A stretch of DNA of 64,000 nt from Delphinapterus leucas (GCF_002288925.2 NW_022098004.1:6777759-6841758), one strand, 5' to 3'. Positions 1-11,370 are shown, counted from the stretch's first letter. Notes: generated by a model not told the origin, from the letters alone. Numbers and translations are program-made.

Positions 1-539
1 ATCCAGGAGGAGTGGTTACTTTTGGAGAGCGGGAGAAGGTAAAGGGTCTGACCTGACTTTTTACTGATTTAAGTGCTAACATAATGGATGAGCTTTTCTG
101 CTCTGTGTTTTTAAGTGTTTTCCAAATGAAGACGTGCTTTCAAAAATTTCCTCACCCGCAATTTTCCATCAACTCCACTCAGCCAAAGGGCTCTTTATGG
201 GGGTCCTGGCTTGGCCTCTTCCAGAGGAGTTTCACAGGCTCCAGGTAGAGGGAGAGGGAGGGGGGAGGGCTGCAGCATGATTAGGCCATTTCAGCATCAA
301 GGAAACCTGCAGTGAGTATCGTCCTGAGCTGGTACACACGGGGCATTCATATCTTTGTAATAGGGGTAACTGCCTGAGGCGGCCAGGGACCCCTAAATTA
401 AGACACCCTGCAAGACTGTAGCTAAGGATGGCGGCCCGAGCCCCAACGCAGGGCCCTTAAGCATGGGGTGAAGAAGTGGCAGATAAGGCCCAATTCTCCA
501 CACAGCCCTGGAATGGAGGCCTGGGTGGCCCAAGTACCC
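1..539. other. Unique sequence, nothing recognised
   Basis: No gene, tandem repeat or familiar interspersed repeat is visible. If the CpG island to the right is the PLCG2 promoter on the minus strand, this stretch lies in its first intron. Confidence 0.5.
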
Positions 540-612
540 AGGGGAAGAAACTGAGGCTCAGAGACTCTTCAACTTGCCCAAGGTTACACAGCTGGAACCG
601 AAATTCGAATTA
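540..612 (-). repeat. MIR SINE fragment
   Basis: The 'gaaactgaggctcagag' and 'cttgcccaaggttacacagc' blocks are the reverse complement of the MIR core. It is an old, diverged fragment. Confidence 0.75.
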
Positions 613-699
613 CACTGACTGACAAGGCCACCTGTTTCCCATGCGCGTGCCACCCCCCTCCATACTTTCTCACTCCAGTTCAAGATCAGGGTGCTACAA

Positions 700-1620
700 G
701 AGCCCCTCCCGGGCCCCCTCTGGAATCCAGGCGCCAAGCGCCCCCCGCCCCCCGTCGAAACGGGACACATCTTTCCCGCGAATTCTTCCGCTATGGGGGT
801 AACGACCTCTCTGGGATTCCACAACATAACCAGGAAAACTCAGAGACGCACATAATGATGCGTATAACTATTGCGCGGGGAGACGGCATCCTGAATCCCC
901 CGAAAGCTCTGTTTCTCAGGGCGAAGGGCTGCGCCTGGAATCAACAAGCCCTGGGCACAGAGGTGGTCAGGAGACACGCCCGCCCCCCCGGCCACCGGAG
1001 CCTACACCACCAGCGCTCGCACGAACCCCAGACCGCAAGCCGCGCCGCTTCCTCCAGGCTCCCATTCAAAGCCGGACGGACCCAGGACACCAACCGACGA
1101 AGTGGCGCCGGCCCAGAGTGAGGAAGTGGCCGGCGACGGAGCCAGGACCCCCGCCGTCACCGCGCCGGCCCCGGGCACAGCGGGCGGGGGCCCCGACGGC
1201 GTGCCCCACCCCTGCCAGCGCCGGCAGCGACTGGGCGCAGGTCCCCCCTGGACGCCGCTCCCCGAGCGCGGGTTCCGCGGGCCCCCGCGTGCGCTCACAC
1301 CCGGCCGGGCCACTCACCTGGCCGCGCCCCCGCTGCGGGTCCCGGCTCTGGGGTCCCGCGCGCAGCCGCCCGCCGTCCTGGCTGTGGGCACTCCCTGCCG
1401 CGCACGCCCTCCGACGCGGGCGCCGTTACTTCTGCTTCGGCCGCGGCCGCGCGCCACGTGACTCCTCCGGGGCCGCCCCCCGCGCCCCGGCCCGCCCCAC
1501 CCCCGGCCCGCAGCTCAGGGCACCCCCGGCGCCGCGTCCTCCCTGGGGGCGGACCAGGCCTGGGACCCCGCCTCCGCCGGCCGAGAAAGAAACTGAGGCA
1601 GCGGGAGGGGATCGACCTGC
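700..1620. promoter_or_regulatory. CpG island, promoter of a minus-strand gene
   Basis: The stretch is dense in CG dinucleotides and GC boxes, while its flanks are CpG-poor. A CACGTG E-box lies at 1455-1460 and there is no TATA box. On the minus strand it contains a consensus splice donor at 1311-1317. Such islands mark 5' ends of mammalian genes. Its place downstream of CMIP suggests the PLCG2 promoter. The exact transcription start cannot be read from sequence alone. Confidence 0.75.
1318..1500 (-). other. PLCG2: Putative non-coding first exon of PLCG2
   Basis: On the minus strand, GC-rich sequence runs into CAG|gtgagtg, with exon bases ending at 1318 and the donor at 1317-1311. There is no convincing start codon with a long reading frame, which fits a 5' UTR exon. 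The right boundary (transcription start) is a guess. PLCG2 encodes phospholipase C gamma-2, which cleaves PIP2 to IP3 and diacylglycerol downstream of B-cell, Fc and TREM2 receptors. In human, PLCG2 follows CMIP in the same orientation, and that is the reason for the name. Nothing protein-coding of PLCG2 is in this window, so an lncRNA promoter is the alternative. Confidence 0.5.
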
Positions 1621-2599
1621 CCCTCCTCACTTGCAAGGTGGAGAGAAAACTTCCAGATAGACTAGCTTCTATGGCGCTCCTACTGCACACACGTGTTTTA
1701 CATGCATTTAATATACTCCCCGTAATCACCGGGAATTGGCAGGTCATGGCCCTAATTTGAAATCGTTACTGAGGCTGCGCTGGTGACCGCCTCTTACTAC
1801 ATGGGGCAAAAGCCACATAAATACCCTCAGCTCAGCGTTCTCATCTGTCAGACGTGATCAAAATAGTGCCGGCCCCAAAAGTCTGTTGTACGGAACTTAG
1901 AACACTAGGGGATTGATCTCCCATTTTCCCAGTGAGATTATTTTTTATGGCTCACTTTATAAACTTCTAAGCATATAGACGACATGGTCGAATGCCTAAT
2001 GATGGTATTTAATTGATTCATTTAGCTACACCAAGCCTACCTCAAGTCACGTATTGTATGATGTAACATATTCTTTAAGAGAAATACTGCTTTTTTCCAT
2101 TTTCCTGTTTCATGAAGCAATTTTATTCAAACCTTTCATATGCATTTTGCCTACAGTCCATTGTGACTGAAGCCAGCTTTCCAGTCACCTACAGAGCTGT
2201 CAGGACACGTCAGTTCTACTCGTAAGCCGCTTGAGTTACAGCATTTTTTAAATCTATGAATATCGTTCTGGCTGAAAATATAATACCTAAAGCCACAGGG
2301 CTCATTCACTGACTTTAGGCAATCTGGACTCATTTCTTTCACTGCTCCTAGCTCCGGGGTGTACTAGTTGCTATTCCCCACAGATCACTTACTGCACCAT
2401 TTTTTAAAGAAATCTTTGAAACCACGTGTAATCATGGGGCCAACTCCCCAGGAATGATGGCTGAATCTGGGTTAAATTTCTTTGCCTTTTTCTTTTTTAA
2501 CAACTTCAATTTATATTTATTTCCATCGATCCTTTTATCATTTCTATTTTGGTACATGTTATCTAATGTACATAATATATTGTTACAACGATATATGTG
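1621..2599. other. Unique AT-richer sequence, nothing recognised
   Basis: CpG content drops sharply to the right of the island. I see no coding potential, and no repeat family apart from a possible degraded L1 near 2490-2590. Confidence 0.5.
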
Positions 2600-2607
2600 T
2601 AGAATTT

Positions 2608-2958
2608 CCTTTTTTTCTTTTTTCTTTATTTATTTTAGGCTGCATTGGGTCTTCGTTGCTGCGCGCGGGCTTCCTCTAGTCGCGGCGAGCGGGGACTACT
2701 CTTCACTGTGGCGCGCGGGCTTCTCATTGCAGTGCCTTCTCTTGTTGCGGAGCATGGGCTCTAGGCACATGGGCTTCAACAGTTGTGGCATGTGGGCTCA
2801 CTAGTTGTGGCTCACGGGCTCTAGAGTGCAGGCTCAGTAGTTGTGGCACACGGGCTTAGTTGCTCCATGGCATTTGGGATCTTCCTGGACCAGGGCTCGA
2901 ACTCGTGTCCCCTCCATTAGCAGGCGGATTCTTAACCACTGCGCCACCAGGGAAGCCC
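2608..2958 (-). mobile_element. CHR-type tRNA-derived SINE, long form
   Basis: The reverse-strand SINE ends at its head ('gcgccaccagggaagccc' as read on +) and has a T-rich tail at the left. An 8-bp target-site duplication, tagaattt, lies at 2600-2607 and 2959-2966. Confidence 0.93.
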
Positions 2959-2966
2959 TAGAATTT

Positions 2967-3555
2967 ATTATTACAAAATCCATGTGTGTAGGGAACCGTG
3001 TTAAATCTCTTGCTGATAAAATGAAACTAAGTGCAATCAGCTTTGGAAACCACGGTGGGAAGCCTTGGCTCCTAACCTCTGTCCAGACAGATACTAATTC
3101 TGGCTGGAGTTTTCCCTGGTCCCTGGGGATCAGGCAAGCAAAGAACATGTAGCACACGCTTCAGCTCAAAGAACTCTCATTTAATCTGTGACTGGGAGCC
3201 TACAGCATTTTGGGAGTTAAAATGTCTGCTGTGTTTGAGATGGTGGTCATAGGAGATGGCAGTGTGCTTTTTTCGTATTTCTAACTACTTTTCCTCTTTG
3301 CCTTGGTTTTCGCTCTCAGCTGAACAGCTAAAGGAATGCAGTGCCATGAATGGGAGTGTCTGGGGTTCCTCGTCGTGGCCTCTTTTTCTCCAACTCCAAC
3401 TTGATTGTTCAAAATAAAGTCACTGAGACGGAAGCCCTGGTTCTGGGAGGGCTGAAACACGACATGGCACTTCTACTCCAAGGCATAATGGGTAGGGGGA
3501 GAAGCCACCCAATATATTCAGATACATATGGCAGAGCCCCCTGTCATGACTTAGC
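2967..3555. other. Unique sequence, nothing recognised
   Basis: No gene or clear repeat is seen between the SINE and the MIR fragment. Confidence 0.45.
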
Positions 3556-3640
3556 TATTTTAGGGCTCAAGGGCATTAAGTCAGTGGGTGGTGGAGGCTG
3601 GATTTGAACCCAAGTCTGTCTGGGGCCAGAGCCCATGGGC
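3556..3640 (-). repeat. MIR fragment
   Basis: The 'gtggaggctggatttgaacc' and 'caagtctgtctggggccaga' blocks match the reverse complement of the MIR tRNA-like part. Confidence 0.65.
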
Positions 3641-3904
3641 ACACAGGCCCACTGCCCGTCCCCGGCATTAACAGGAGGCATTCAGGCAGGAAGAAGTGAG
3701 TGTGTAACCACTCCGCACGGATTCACAAATGGGTCAGGAAGTGACCTCAAAGGGTGGAGGGAACTTTCTTTTCCTTTTCATATAAGAAGAAAGAAAAGCG
3801 GGAGGGGGGGAATAACCTGAAAGAAAATTGCGTTTTAATCAGCATTGTCTTGACTTTCTGAGTCCCTCACCAGTCCTCAGGGATGCACATGTTTTTTCCC
3901 ATAA

Positions 3905-4090
3905 CCCTCTTCCATTTGCTAGCAGCCATGGTGCATTGGACCATTAGCCAACCCCCTCAGTGCCTCAGTTTCCCTCCCTGCAAAATGGGTATATTAACTG
4001 TCCTACCTCCCAGGGTGATTATAAGGATTAAATGAGATGAGGGATAAAACAGGCAACATAGTTCAATCATCAGGGCTGACTATCTTCAGT
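3905..4090 (+). repeat. MIR SINE
   Basis: The 'tgcctcagtttccctccctg' and 'ataaggattaaatgagatga' blocks lie in MIR order on the plus strand. Confidence 0.75.
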
Positions 4091-4271
4091 ATTGTTATTG
4101 GGAGGAAGAAGAAAAAGCCCCGTGGTGCAATGGGAAGGTATGGATTTGGAAGACAGGGAGATCTGGTTTCAAGTCCCAAATGGCCACTTCCTTAGCTGTG
4201 TGACCTTAAGCTGGTCAGTTACCCTCTCTGAACCTCCAATTTCCCCATCATTCGACCTACCTTTGGGATAT

Positions 4272-4658
4272 AAAGAATAGGCAATCTACAGAGACGGAAA
4301 GTAGAGTAGTGGTTGTCTGGGACTGGGAGACATGGGGGTCTTGGAAGGTGACGACTAGGAGGTACAGGGTTTCTCTGTGGAGTGATGAAAATGTTCTAAA
4401 ATTGATTATGATGATGGTTGCACAGCTCTGTGAATACACGAAAAGCCATTGAACGGTACACTTTAAATTTTTGTGTTTTTTTGGCCACGCTATGCGGCAT
4501 GCGGGATCTTCCCCGACCAGGGATCGAACCCATGCCCCCTGCCTTGGGAGAGAGGAATCTTAACCACTGGACCACCAGGGAAATCCCTGAACTGCACACT
4601 TTAGATCGGTGAATTGTATGGGATGTGAACTCTGTCAAAGCTGTTCAAAACAAACCAC
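4272..4658 (+). mobile_element. L1 3'-end fragment
   Basis: The sequence 'agagacggaaagtagagtag' followed by 'ttgcacagctctgtgaatac' is typical of old L1 3' regions. Direct repeats of acctacctt flank it as a probable target duplication. Confidence 0.7.
4467..4587 (-). mobile_element. Short CHR-type SINE inside L1
   Basis: The tRNA-like head is read on the minus strand ('gaccagggatcgaacccatg' on +). A diverged repeat of about 16 bp ('tgaac..acacttta') flanks both sides. Confidence 0.85.
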
Positions 4659-4692
4659 CTACCTTAGAAGGCCGTTTAAAGAATTAATGGCT

Positions 4693-5088
4693 GGGACTTC
4701 CCTGGTGGCGCAGTGGTTAAGAATCTGCCTGCCAGTGCAGGGGACACGGGTTTGATCCCTGGTCCGGGAAGATCCCACATACGTCAGAGCAACTAAGCCC
4801 GTGTGCCACAACTACTGAGCCTGAGCTCTAGAGCCCGTGAGACACAACTACTGAGCCTGCGCTCCAGAGCCTGCGACCCAGAACTACAGAGCCTGCGTGC
4901 CACAACTACCGAAGCCCACACGCCTAGAGCCCATGCTCCACAACAAGAGAAGCCACCGCAGTGAGAAGCCTGCGCACCGCAACGAATAGTAGCCCCCACT
5001 CGCCACAACTAGAGAAAGCCCACGCGCAGCAACGAAGACCCAACACAACCAAAAATAACTAAATTTAAAAGAAAATTAAAAGCGAAAG
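4693..5088 (+). mobile_element. CHR-type SINE, long form
   Basis: The head is 'gggacttccctggtggcgca', the body carries several degenerate 'ccacaactactgagcctg' units, and the tail is A-rich. The 12-bp target duplication gaattaa(t/c)ggct lies at 4681-4692 and 5089-5100. Confidence 0.95.
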
Positions 5089-5172
5089 GAATTAACGGCT
5101 AACACAGCTTAGCACAATGCAGTCTTCAATAAAGTAGCAGCTGCTCATTACGATAATCATTATTAGATAGTG

Positions 5173-5505
5173 GCTCTTCTGAACCTGGCCGTCCTTTCCC
5201 GGTCACGCACGGCAGCGGCCAGGCTGAGGTCCACCGCGCTGCCCCAGGGCCTTGCCAACCTCCTCCCTCCACCCCACAGTCAAAAACAACCAGAAAACCC
5301 CGAGAGGTTTTGAGTTTGGTTTCCTTTCCTGATATTGTTCAGAGAAGTGCATGTCCCCTGGGGACAAGCTGGGTCCCAGCTGCTGGCTGGCAGGCGTCTG
5401 TGAGAGGAAGTACCACCCAGAACTGGCTTCCAGACCTGGTCAGGGATAGGCTCAATCTAGAAGTTTCTGCATGGTGGGGGCAGTCAGACCCCCCTATTTT
5501 TTTTT
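5173..5505. other. Unique sequence, nothing recognised
   Basis: No gene or clear repeat is seen here. Confidence 0.45.
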
Positions 5506-6955
5506 TTTCAGCTTTCCTGAGGTACAATTGGTACTAAACTGTGCACAATTAAAGCACAGAAGCTGATGAATTAGGACATATGCGTACACCTGAGAAACCA
5601 TCACTGCGATCAGGGCAATAAACATCCACCACCTTCAAAAGTTTCTTGTATCCTTTTGTTATTGTTGTTATTTTTTGTGTTGTTGTATTTGCATGTGTAT
5701 GTGTGGTAAGAACACAACATGATACCTGCGCTCTCAACAAGTTTTTTTTTTTTTTCAGATTTATTTTTTATTTATTTATTTATTCTAGGACGCGTCGGGT
5801 CTTAGTTGCAGCACGCTGGCTCTTCGTTGTGGTGCGCGGGTTTCTCTCTAGTTGTGGTGAGTTTTCTCTTCTCTAGTCGTGGTGCACAGGCTCCAGGGCA
5901 CATAGGCTCCGTAGTTGTGGTGCACGGGTTCCAGAGTGCGTGGGCTCTGCAGTGTGCGGCACGCGGGCTCTAGTTGAGACTCGGGAGCTCAGTAGTTGTG
6001 GCGCGCGGGCTTAGTTGCTCCACGGCATGTGGGATCTTAGTCCCCTGACCAGGGATCGAACCCGCATTTCCTGTATTGCAAGGCAGATTCTTTACCACTG
6101 GACCACCAGGGAAGTCCCTCAACAAGTTTTCAAGTGTAAAATACAGTACTGTTAACCCTAGGCACATGCTGATTTCTAGAACTTACTCATCTTGTAAAAC
6201 AGAAACTTTAGATCCATTGAACAACTCTCTGTTTCCCCCTCCTCCCAGCCCCTGGCAACCGTCATTCTATGCTCTGTTTCTATAAGTTTGACTATTTTAG
6301 GTGGCTCATGTGAGAGGAATCAAGCAGTGTTTTTCCTTCTGTGTCTGGCTTATTTCATTTAGCATAACGTCCTCCATGTTGTCGCAAACAATAGAATTTC
6401 CTTCTTTTTAGAGGGTGAATAACATTCCATTGTATTTATACACGACGTTTTCTTTATTCATTCATGCATCCATAGAGGTTTAGATTGTTTCCATATCTTG
6501 GCTATTGTGAATAATGCTGCAACAAACATGGGAGTCCAGATACCTCTTCATGATACTGCTTTCAATTCTTTGGGATATACACCCAGAAGTGGGATGGCTG
6601 GATCATATGGTAGTTCTATTTTAAAATTTGGGGGAAGCTCCAATGTTTTTCATAGCTGCTGCACCACTTTACATTCCCACCAACAGTGCACAAGAGTTCC
6701 AATTTCTCCACTTTCTCTCCAACTCTTGTTTCCTTTTGGTTTTTTGGTGAGAGCCATTATAACAGGTATAAGGTGATACCTCACTATGGTTTTCATTTGC
6801 ATCTCCCTGATGATTACTGATGCTAAGCACCTTTTCATATACCTCTAGGCCATCTGTATGTCTTCTTTAAAGAAACATCTTCAGGTCCTTTGCCCATTTT
6901 TAAGGCAGGTTATTTGTGGTGTTTGTTTGTTTGTTACTATTGAGTTGTAGGAGTC
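5506..6955 (-). mobile_element. L1 3' region, reverse orientation
   Basis: Reverse complement of the end of L1 ORF2 and the 3' UTR: 'ttcctgaggtacaattggta' at the left, then 'gtgaataatgctgcaacaaa' and 'gggatggctggatcatatgg'. No open frame survives. A SINE splits it at 5746-6117. Confidence 0.85.
5746..6117 (-). mobile_element. CHR-type SINE, long form, inside L1
   Basis: Reverse-strand SINE with a 13-bp perfect target duplication, ctcaacaagtttt, at 5733-5745 and 6118-6130. Confidence 0.95.
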
Positions 6956-6989
6956 TGCTATTCAAATTGAGGGCTGCTTGGAAAAGCCT

Positions 6990-8066
6990 CTGGTCCTGTG
7001 GTTTTAATTTGGGCTTCTCAAAAAATGGGTAGATGACCTAAATAGACATTTCTCCAAAGAAGACATACAGATGGCCAACAGGCACATGAAAAGATGCTCA
7101 ACATCACTAATTATTAGAGAAATGCAAATCAAAACTACAATTACATACCACCTCACAGCTGTCAGAATGGCCATCATCAAAAAGTCTACAAATAACAAAT
7201 GCTGGAGAGAGTGTGGAGAAATGGGAACCCTCCTACATTGTGGGTGGGAATGTAAGTTGGTGCAGCCACTATGTAAAACAGTATGGAGGTTCCTCAAAAG
7301 ACTAAAATAGAGTTGCCATATGATCCAGCAATCCCACTCCCGGGCATATATCTGGACAAAACTATAATTCAAAAAGATACATGCACCCCTATATTCACAA
7401 TAGCCAAGACATGAAAACAGCCTAAATGTCCATCGGCAGATGAATGGATAAAGAAGATGTGGTACATGTATACAATGGAATACTATCCAGCCATAAAAAA
7501 AGAAGGAAATAACGCCATTTGCAGCAACATGGATGGACCTAGAGATTATCATACTAGGAGAAGTTAAGTCAGAAAGAGAAAGACAGATACTATATGATAT
7601 CACTTATATGTAGAATCTAAAATATGACACAAATATGGGACTTCCCTATTGGTCCAGTGGTTAAGACTCTGCGCTTCCAACGCAGGGGGCTCGGGTTCGA
7701 TCCCTGGTTGGGGGACTAAGATCCCATATGCTGTGGGGTGAGGCCAAAAAATAAATATGACACAAACTTATCTACGAAACAGACTCACAGACACAGAGAG
7801 CAGACTTGTGGTTGCCAAGAAGGACAAGGGGTGGGGGAGGGTTGGATTGGGAGTTCGGGATGAGCAGACGCAAACTATTACATATAGAATGGATAAACAA
7901 AAAGGTCCTACTGTAGAGCACAGGGAACTATATTCAATATCCTGTGATAGACCATATGGAAAAGAAGATGAAAAAGAACATATATGTATGTATAACTGAT
8001 TCACTTTGCTGTACAGTAGAAATTACCACAACACTGTAAATCAACTATACTTGAATAAAATAAATT
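6990..8066 (+). mobile_element. L1 3' end, forward orientation
   Basis: The sequence runs from 'gacatttctccaaagaagac' in the ORF2 tail through the 3' UTR to a terminal 'tgaataaaataaatttttaa'. ORF2 is broken by stops. It lies head to head with the preceding reverse L1. A SINE splits it at 7634-7753. Confidence 0.9.
7634..7753 (+). mobile_element. Short CHR-1-like SINE inside L1
   Basis: A tRNA-like head ('gttcgatccctggttggggg') is followed by a short A-rich tail. The 13-bp target duplication aatatgacacaaa lies at 7621-7633 and 7754-7766. Confidence 0.93.
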
Positions 8067-8084
8067 TTTAAAAACCATAAATGA

Positions 8085-8470
8085 GGGACTTCCCTGGTGG
8101 CGCAGTGGTTAAGAATCTGCCTGCCAGTGCAGGGGACACGGGTTCAATCCCTGGCCCGGGAAGATCCCACATGCTGCACAGCAACTAAGCCCGTGCACCA
8201 CAGCTGCCGAGGCTGCACTCTAGAGCCTGCCCGCCACAACTACTGAGCCTGCACGCCCTAAAGCCTGTGAGCCACAACTACTGAGCCCACGCACTGCAAC
8301 TGCTGAAGCCCTTGTGCTCTAGGGCCCATGCTCCGCAACAAGAGAAGCCACCACAATTAGAAGCCCGCGCACCGCAACGAAGAGTAGCCCCCGCTCGCTG
8401 CAACTAGAGAAAGCCCGCGCGCAGCAACAAAGACTCAATGCAGCCAAAAAATAAATAAATTGTTTTTTAA
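8085..8470 (+). mobile_element. CHR-type SINE, long form
   Basis: Full-length head and VNTR-like body ('cgcagtggttaagaatctgc' to 'aaaaaataaataaattg'), sitting directly behind the L1 tail. The target duplication is unclear. Confidence 0.92.
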
Positions 8471-8499
8471 AAATGAAATAAACAAGGCTGATTGGGCAA

Positions 8500-8695
8500 A
8501 GCTGATCAATGCCCTTGGAATAATGGTTCTCTTGGACTGGGGAGGGGCAGAAGCCAGGCTCTTGGTGAGCTGTGATGTGCTCAGTTTTGATCTGGTGATT
8601 AATGTGAGGTGGTCACCCAATGAAAATGTACTGAGCCTTATGCTTACAACTTGTGCGACTTTATGTTATACCTCAATAAAAAAATTAATATTTTT
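8500..8695 (+). repeat. Old L1 3'-end remnant
   Basis: The run 'actttatgttatacctcaat' followed by an A-rich end matches an L1 3' terminus. Confidence 0.6.
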
Positions 8696-8934
8696 AAAAG
8701 GCTGTTCAATGTGTTAACAGGTTGTCTCTGATTTGTTTCTGCCTTCAGTGTTTTCTACATATGCTTTACTAAGCATGTCTTAGCTATACGAGAAAACCAA
8801 ATGTGTTTCAAAATCAAGGCTGTCACAGGTCACTTTTCTGCATGATGTCATGCAACAATAAAAACATTAAAATACAAGGGCATTAGCTAAAGGGAAGAGG
8901 AAGCATTTAAAATCTTTGCCATTTACCAAAATCA

Positions 8935-9140
8935 GTAACATGTGTTGAATACCTACCTTGCACCAGGACCCTTCATGCAGTAAATGCACTAACCCCTCAC
9001 AACAAAGTCAGGAAGCTCCATTATTCTCATGTCTCTTTTACTGATGAGGAAACTGAGGCTCAGAGGTGTTAAATGATTCACAGAGGTGACCCAGCAGTTG
9101 GTGGCAGAGCTGGACTCTGAAGCCGAGTGCCTTCTTCAGG
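8935..9140 (-). repeat. MIR SINE
   Basis: 'ctgatgaggaaactgaggct' and the surrounding blocks follow the reverse complement of MIR over about 200 bp. Confidence 0.8.
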
Positions 9141-9204
9141 ATCTGGGGTTATTTCGACTCCCACAAAGGACTCTTGCTTCTCCTGCGGGTTCTCAGGGAG
9201 GTCA

Positions 9205-9300
9205 CACTCAGAGATGCTGGGCCTACAGAATCAGAACCTCGAGGATGGGACCTGGGGATGTGCATTTTAACGCCCCCACCCCCCCCACCCCAGGATTCTT
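9205..9300 (-). repeat. MER5-like hAT element fragment
   Basis: 'ctacagaatcagaacctcga' and 'ggatgtgcattttaacgccc' resemble the reverse strand of MER5A. Confidence 0.55.
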
Positions 9301-9421
9301 TTGTACTCTCTAGTATGGGCAACACTGCCTTCTGCTGAAACAAGGAAGAAACACATCATGGGCCTTTTCAGAGGTGGAAAGCAGTCTGGGCACTTTGGGC
9401 AGATACAGGAAGGTATTAGGT

Positions 9422-9452
9422 ATTATAAAGATATTATAAAGATATTATAAAG
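9422..9452. repeat. Three-copy 11-bp tandem repeat
   Basis: The unit atattataaag is repeated three times. The rest of 9305-9737 holds nothing I recognise. Confidence 0.8.
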
Positions 9453-9737
9453 AAAAGGAGGTTATGCCTGGCAGATTCCAGAAAGATGACCTCATAATGA
9501 GTTCCTTTGGGAGAGAGGGCATTGACTAATACTCCCCCCATGGAATCCACGACGAATTCTCCTTAAACACCAATTTGACAGATCACTCATTCAGTCATTC
9601 AGCTTACCTAAATACCTGTTGAATGCTATGTGTCAGTTACTACTCTAGGTTCTGAGGATAACAAAAGGAGAGATTCATTCTCTATCAAGAGGTCGCAGCT
9701 GGTGGGAAAGATTAGCAGGTAAAAAAAAATGGTTACC

Positions 9738-10540
9738 TGTTAAAATGGCTAAACTAAAAACACCTGACGGGGAATTCCCTGGCGGTCCAATGGTTAGCAC
9801 TCGGCACACTCACTGCCGGGGCCAGGGTTCGATCCCTGGTTGGGGAACTAAGATCCCGCAAGCCTTGCAGCACGGGCAAAAAAATAAATAAAAATAAATA
9901 TAATTCAAAAAATAAAAACACCTGGCAATAGCCAGTGCTGGAGTGCACGTGGAGCCACTGCTGGGAATGCAAAATGGTGCAGCCTCTTTGGAAAACAGCT
10001 GCGCAGTTTCTTAAGAAGTTAAATACGCTTACCGTACAATGCAACAATCCCACATCTAGCTGTTTACATGAGAGAAATAAAAGCATACGTCCATGCAAAG
10101 AACTATACACTAATGTTTACAGCAGCTTTATAATCACTGAAAACCGGAAACAGCACAAATGCCTTTCAACTGGTGAAGAGATAAACAAACATCCTTACAC
10201 TGAAATAGCACCCATGGATAAAAGGGAAGAAACGCCAAGGATGCATTTCCCAAGCACTATGCTAAGTGAAAGATGCCAGCATCAAAAGACCACAGAGCTG
10301 TGATTCCATTGATAGGACATTCTGGAGGAGGCAAAACGACAGGGACAGAAAATAGATCACTGGGTGCCAGAGACTGGGGGTGTGGAGGGGGGCTGACTAC
10401 AAAAGCACATAACAGACTTTGCGGGGTGGGGGCAGATGCAACTGTTTTACATTTGGTCGTGGCAGAGTTACATGACTTTATGAACTTGCCAAAACTCGTA
10501 GAACTCTGTACCCAAAAGGGTGAATTTTCCTGAGTGTAAA
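9738..10540 (+). mobile_element. L1 3' region
   Basis: 'gctgggaatgcaaaatggtg' and 'aaaagaccacagagctgtga' fit the L1 ORF2 tail and 3' UTR. The frame is broken. A SINE splits it at 9777-9913. Confidence 0.8.
9777..9913 (+). mobile_element. Short CHR-1-like SINE inside L1
   Basis: The head contains 'ccagggttcgatccctggtt'. The 11-bp target duplication aaaaacacctg lies at 9766-9776 and 9914-9924. Confidence 0.93.
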
Positions 10541-10639
10541 TCATATTTTTTTATTAAGAAAAAAAAATATGATTACAATACAGGTGATAAGGCCAAGGTT
10601 GAGAGAGAAGGGATAATTAACGCAGGTCTGGGGGGAAAA

Positions 10640-11370
10640 AATGAGAAGAGAGGATCAGGAAGCCTTCCGGAAGGTGGTGATCCTTATGCTGAGACTAGAC
10701 AAAGGACAGGAGTTCAAGTTCCTGAAGGTGAACTGGGAGGGGAGGAGAGAGGGCGGGATTTCAGACAGGGGAACCGGCTGCTCTGGGAGTGACTCAGTTC
10801 TGCTGCAGTGAGGGCTGGACGTGCCTGGAGGGGAAGGAAGGCAGGCAGGGCTCCACTCAGGCAGGGCCGGCTCAGTCCTGCTGAGGCATCTGGACTCTAC
10901 CCGGGAACCATGGGAGCCACCGCAGGTCTCAGAGCAGAGGAGTGACTTGGATGATTTCTGGTTTGGAAAACTCAGAGTTGACCGGGAGGAGGGTGGGATG
11001 AGGGAGCCCGGCTGAAGGCAGGAGGGCTGGTCGAGACGTTCTGTGCCTACGGCTGTGCGTCCTTGGCTGAGGCATTCTGTCACTCAGCAGCCACTAACCA
11101 AGCACTGGCCACTTGCCAGGCACTGTTAGCAGAAGCCGGGGATATGAGAATGGACCCAAACTCCCTGTGCCTCTTGCATTCTACTGGGGAAGACAGACCA
11201 CAAACAAGGAAGCACGGTGTCAAGGTCACTGCAGATGGGGCGGAGCAGGCGAATATTACGGGGGAGGTGAGGGGGGGATAGGTGAGGGAGGTGTTTACAC
11301 CCGGCGGCCGCACAAAGGCCTCTCAGAGGAGGTGCCAGCGGAGCGGGCCTGAAGAAGGAGCTTCTCAGGC
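10640..11370 (-). repeat. L2 LINE fragments
   Basis: 'gcatctggactctacccggg', 'cagagcagaggagtgacttg' and 'gccaggcactgttagcagaa' are diverged pieces of reverse-strand L2. No frame is open across it. Confidence 0.6.

Larger units (their letters stand above)
4105..5172 (+). repeat. MIR SINE split by an L1 and a CHR SINE
   Basis: The MIR left part is at about 4105-4271, the middle at 4659-4692 and the right end at about 5089-5172 ('agtcttcaataaagtagcag'). The first interruption is an L1 3' fragment that itself holds a SINE. The second is a full CHR SINE. The three MIR pieces join in consensus order. Confidence 0.75.

Noticed and set aside
1102..1660. Open frames up to 180 codons in the CpG island
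   Set aside because: They arise from very high GC with few stops. The composition is Pro/Ala/Arg-rich, frames overlap on both strands, and the island is better explained as a promoter and non-coding exon.
7004..7603. 199-codon minus-strand open frame
   Set aside because: It lies opposite the coding direction of the forward L1 fragment and reads its complement, so it is not an ORF2 remnant in sense.
7634..7720. tRNA gene
   Set aside because: The A- and B-box-like sequence belongs to the head of a CHR SINE with a target duplication and A-rich tail. The same holds for all other SINE copies.
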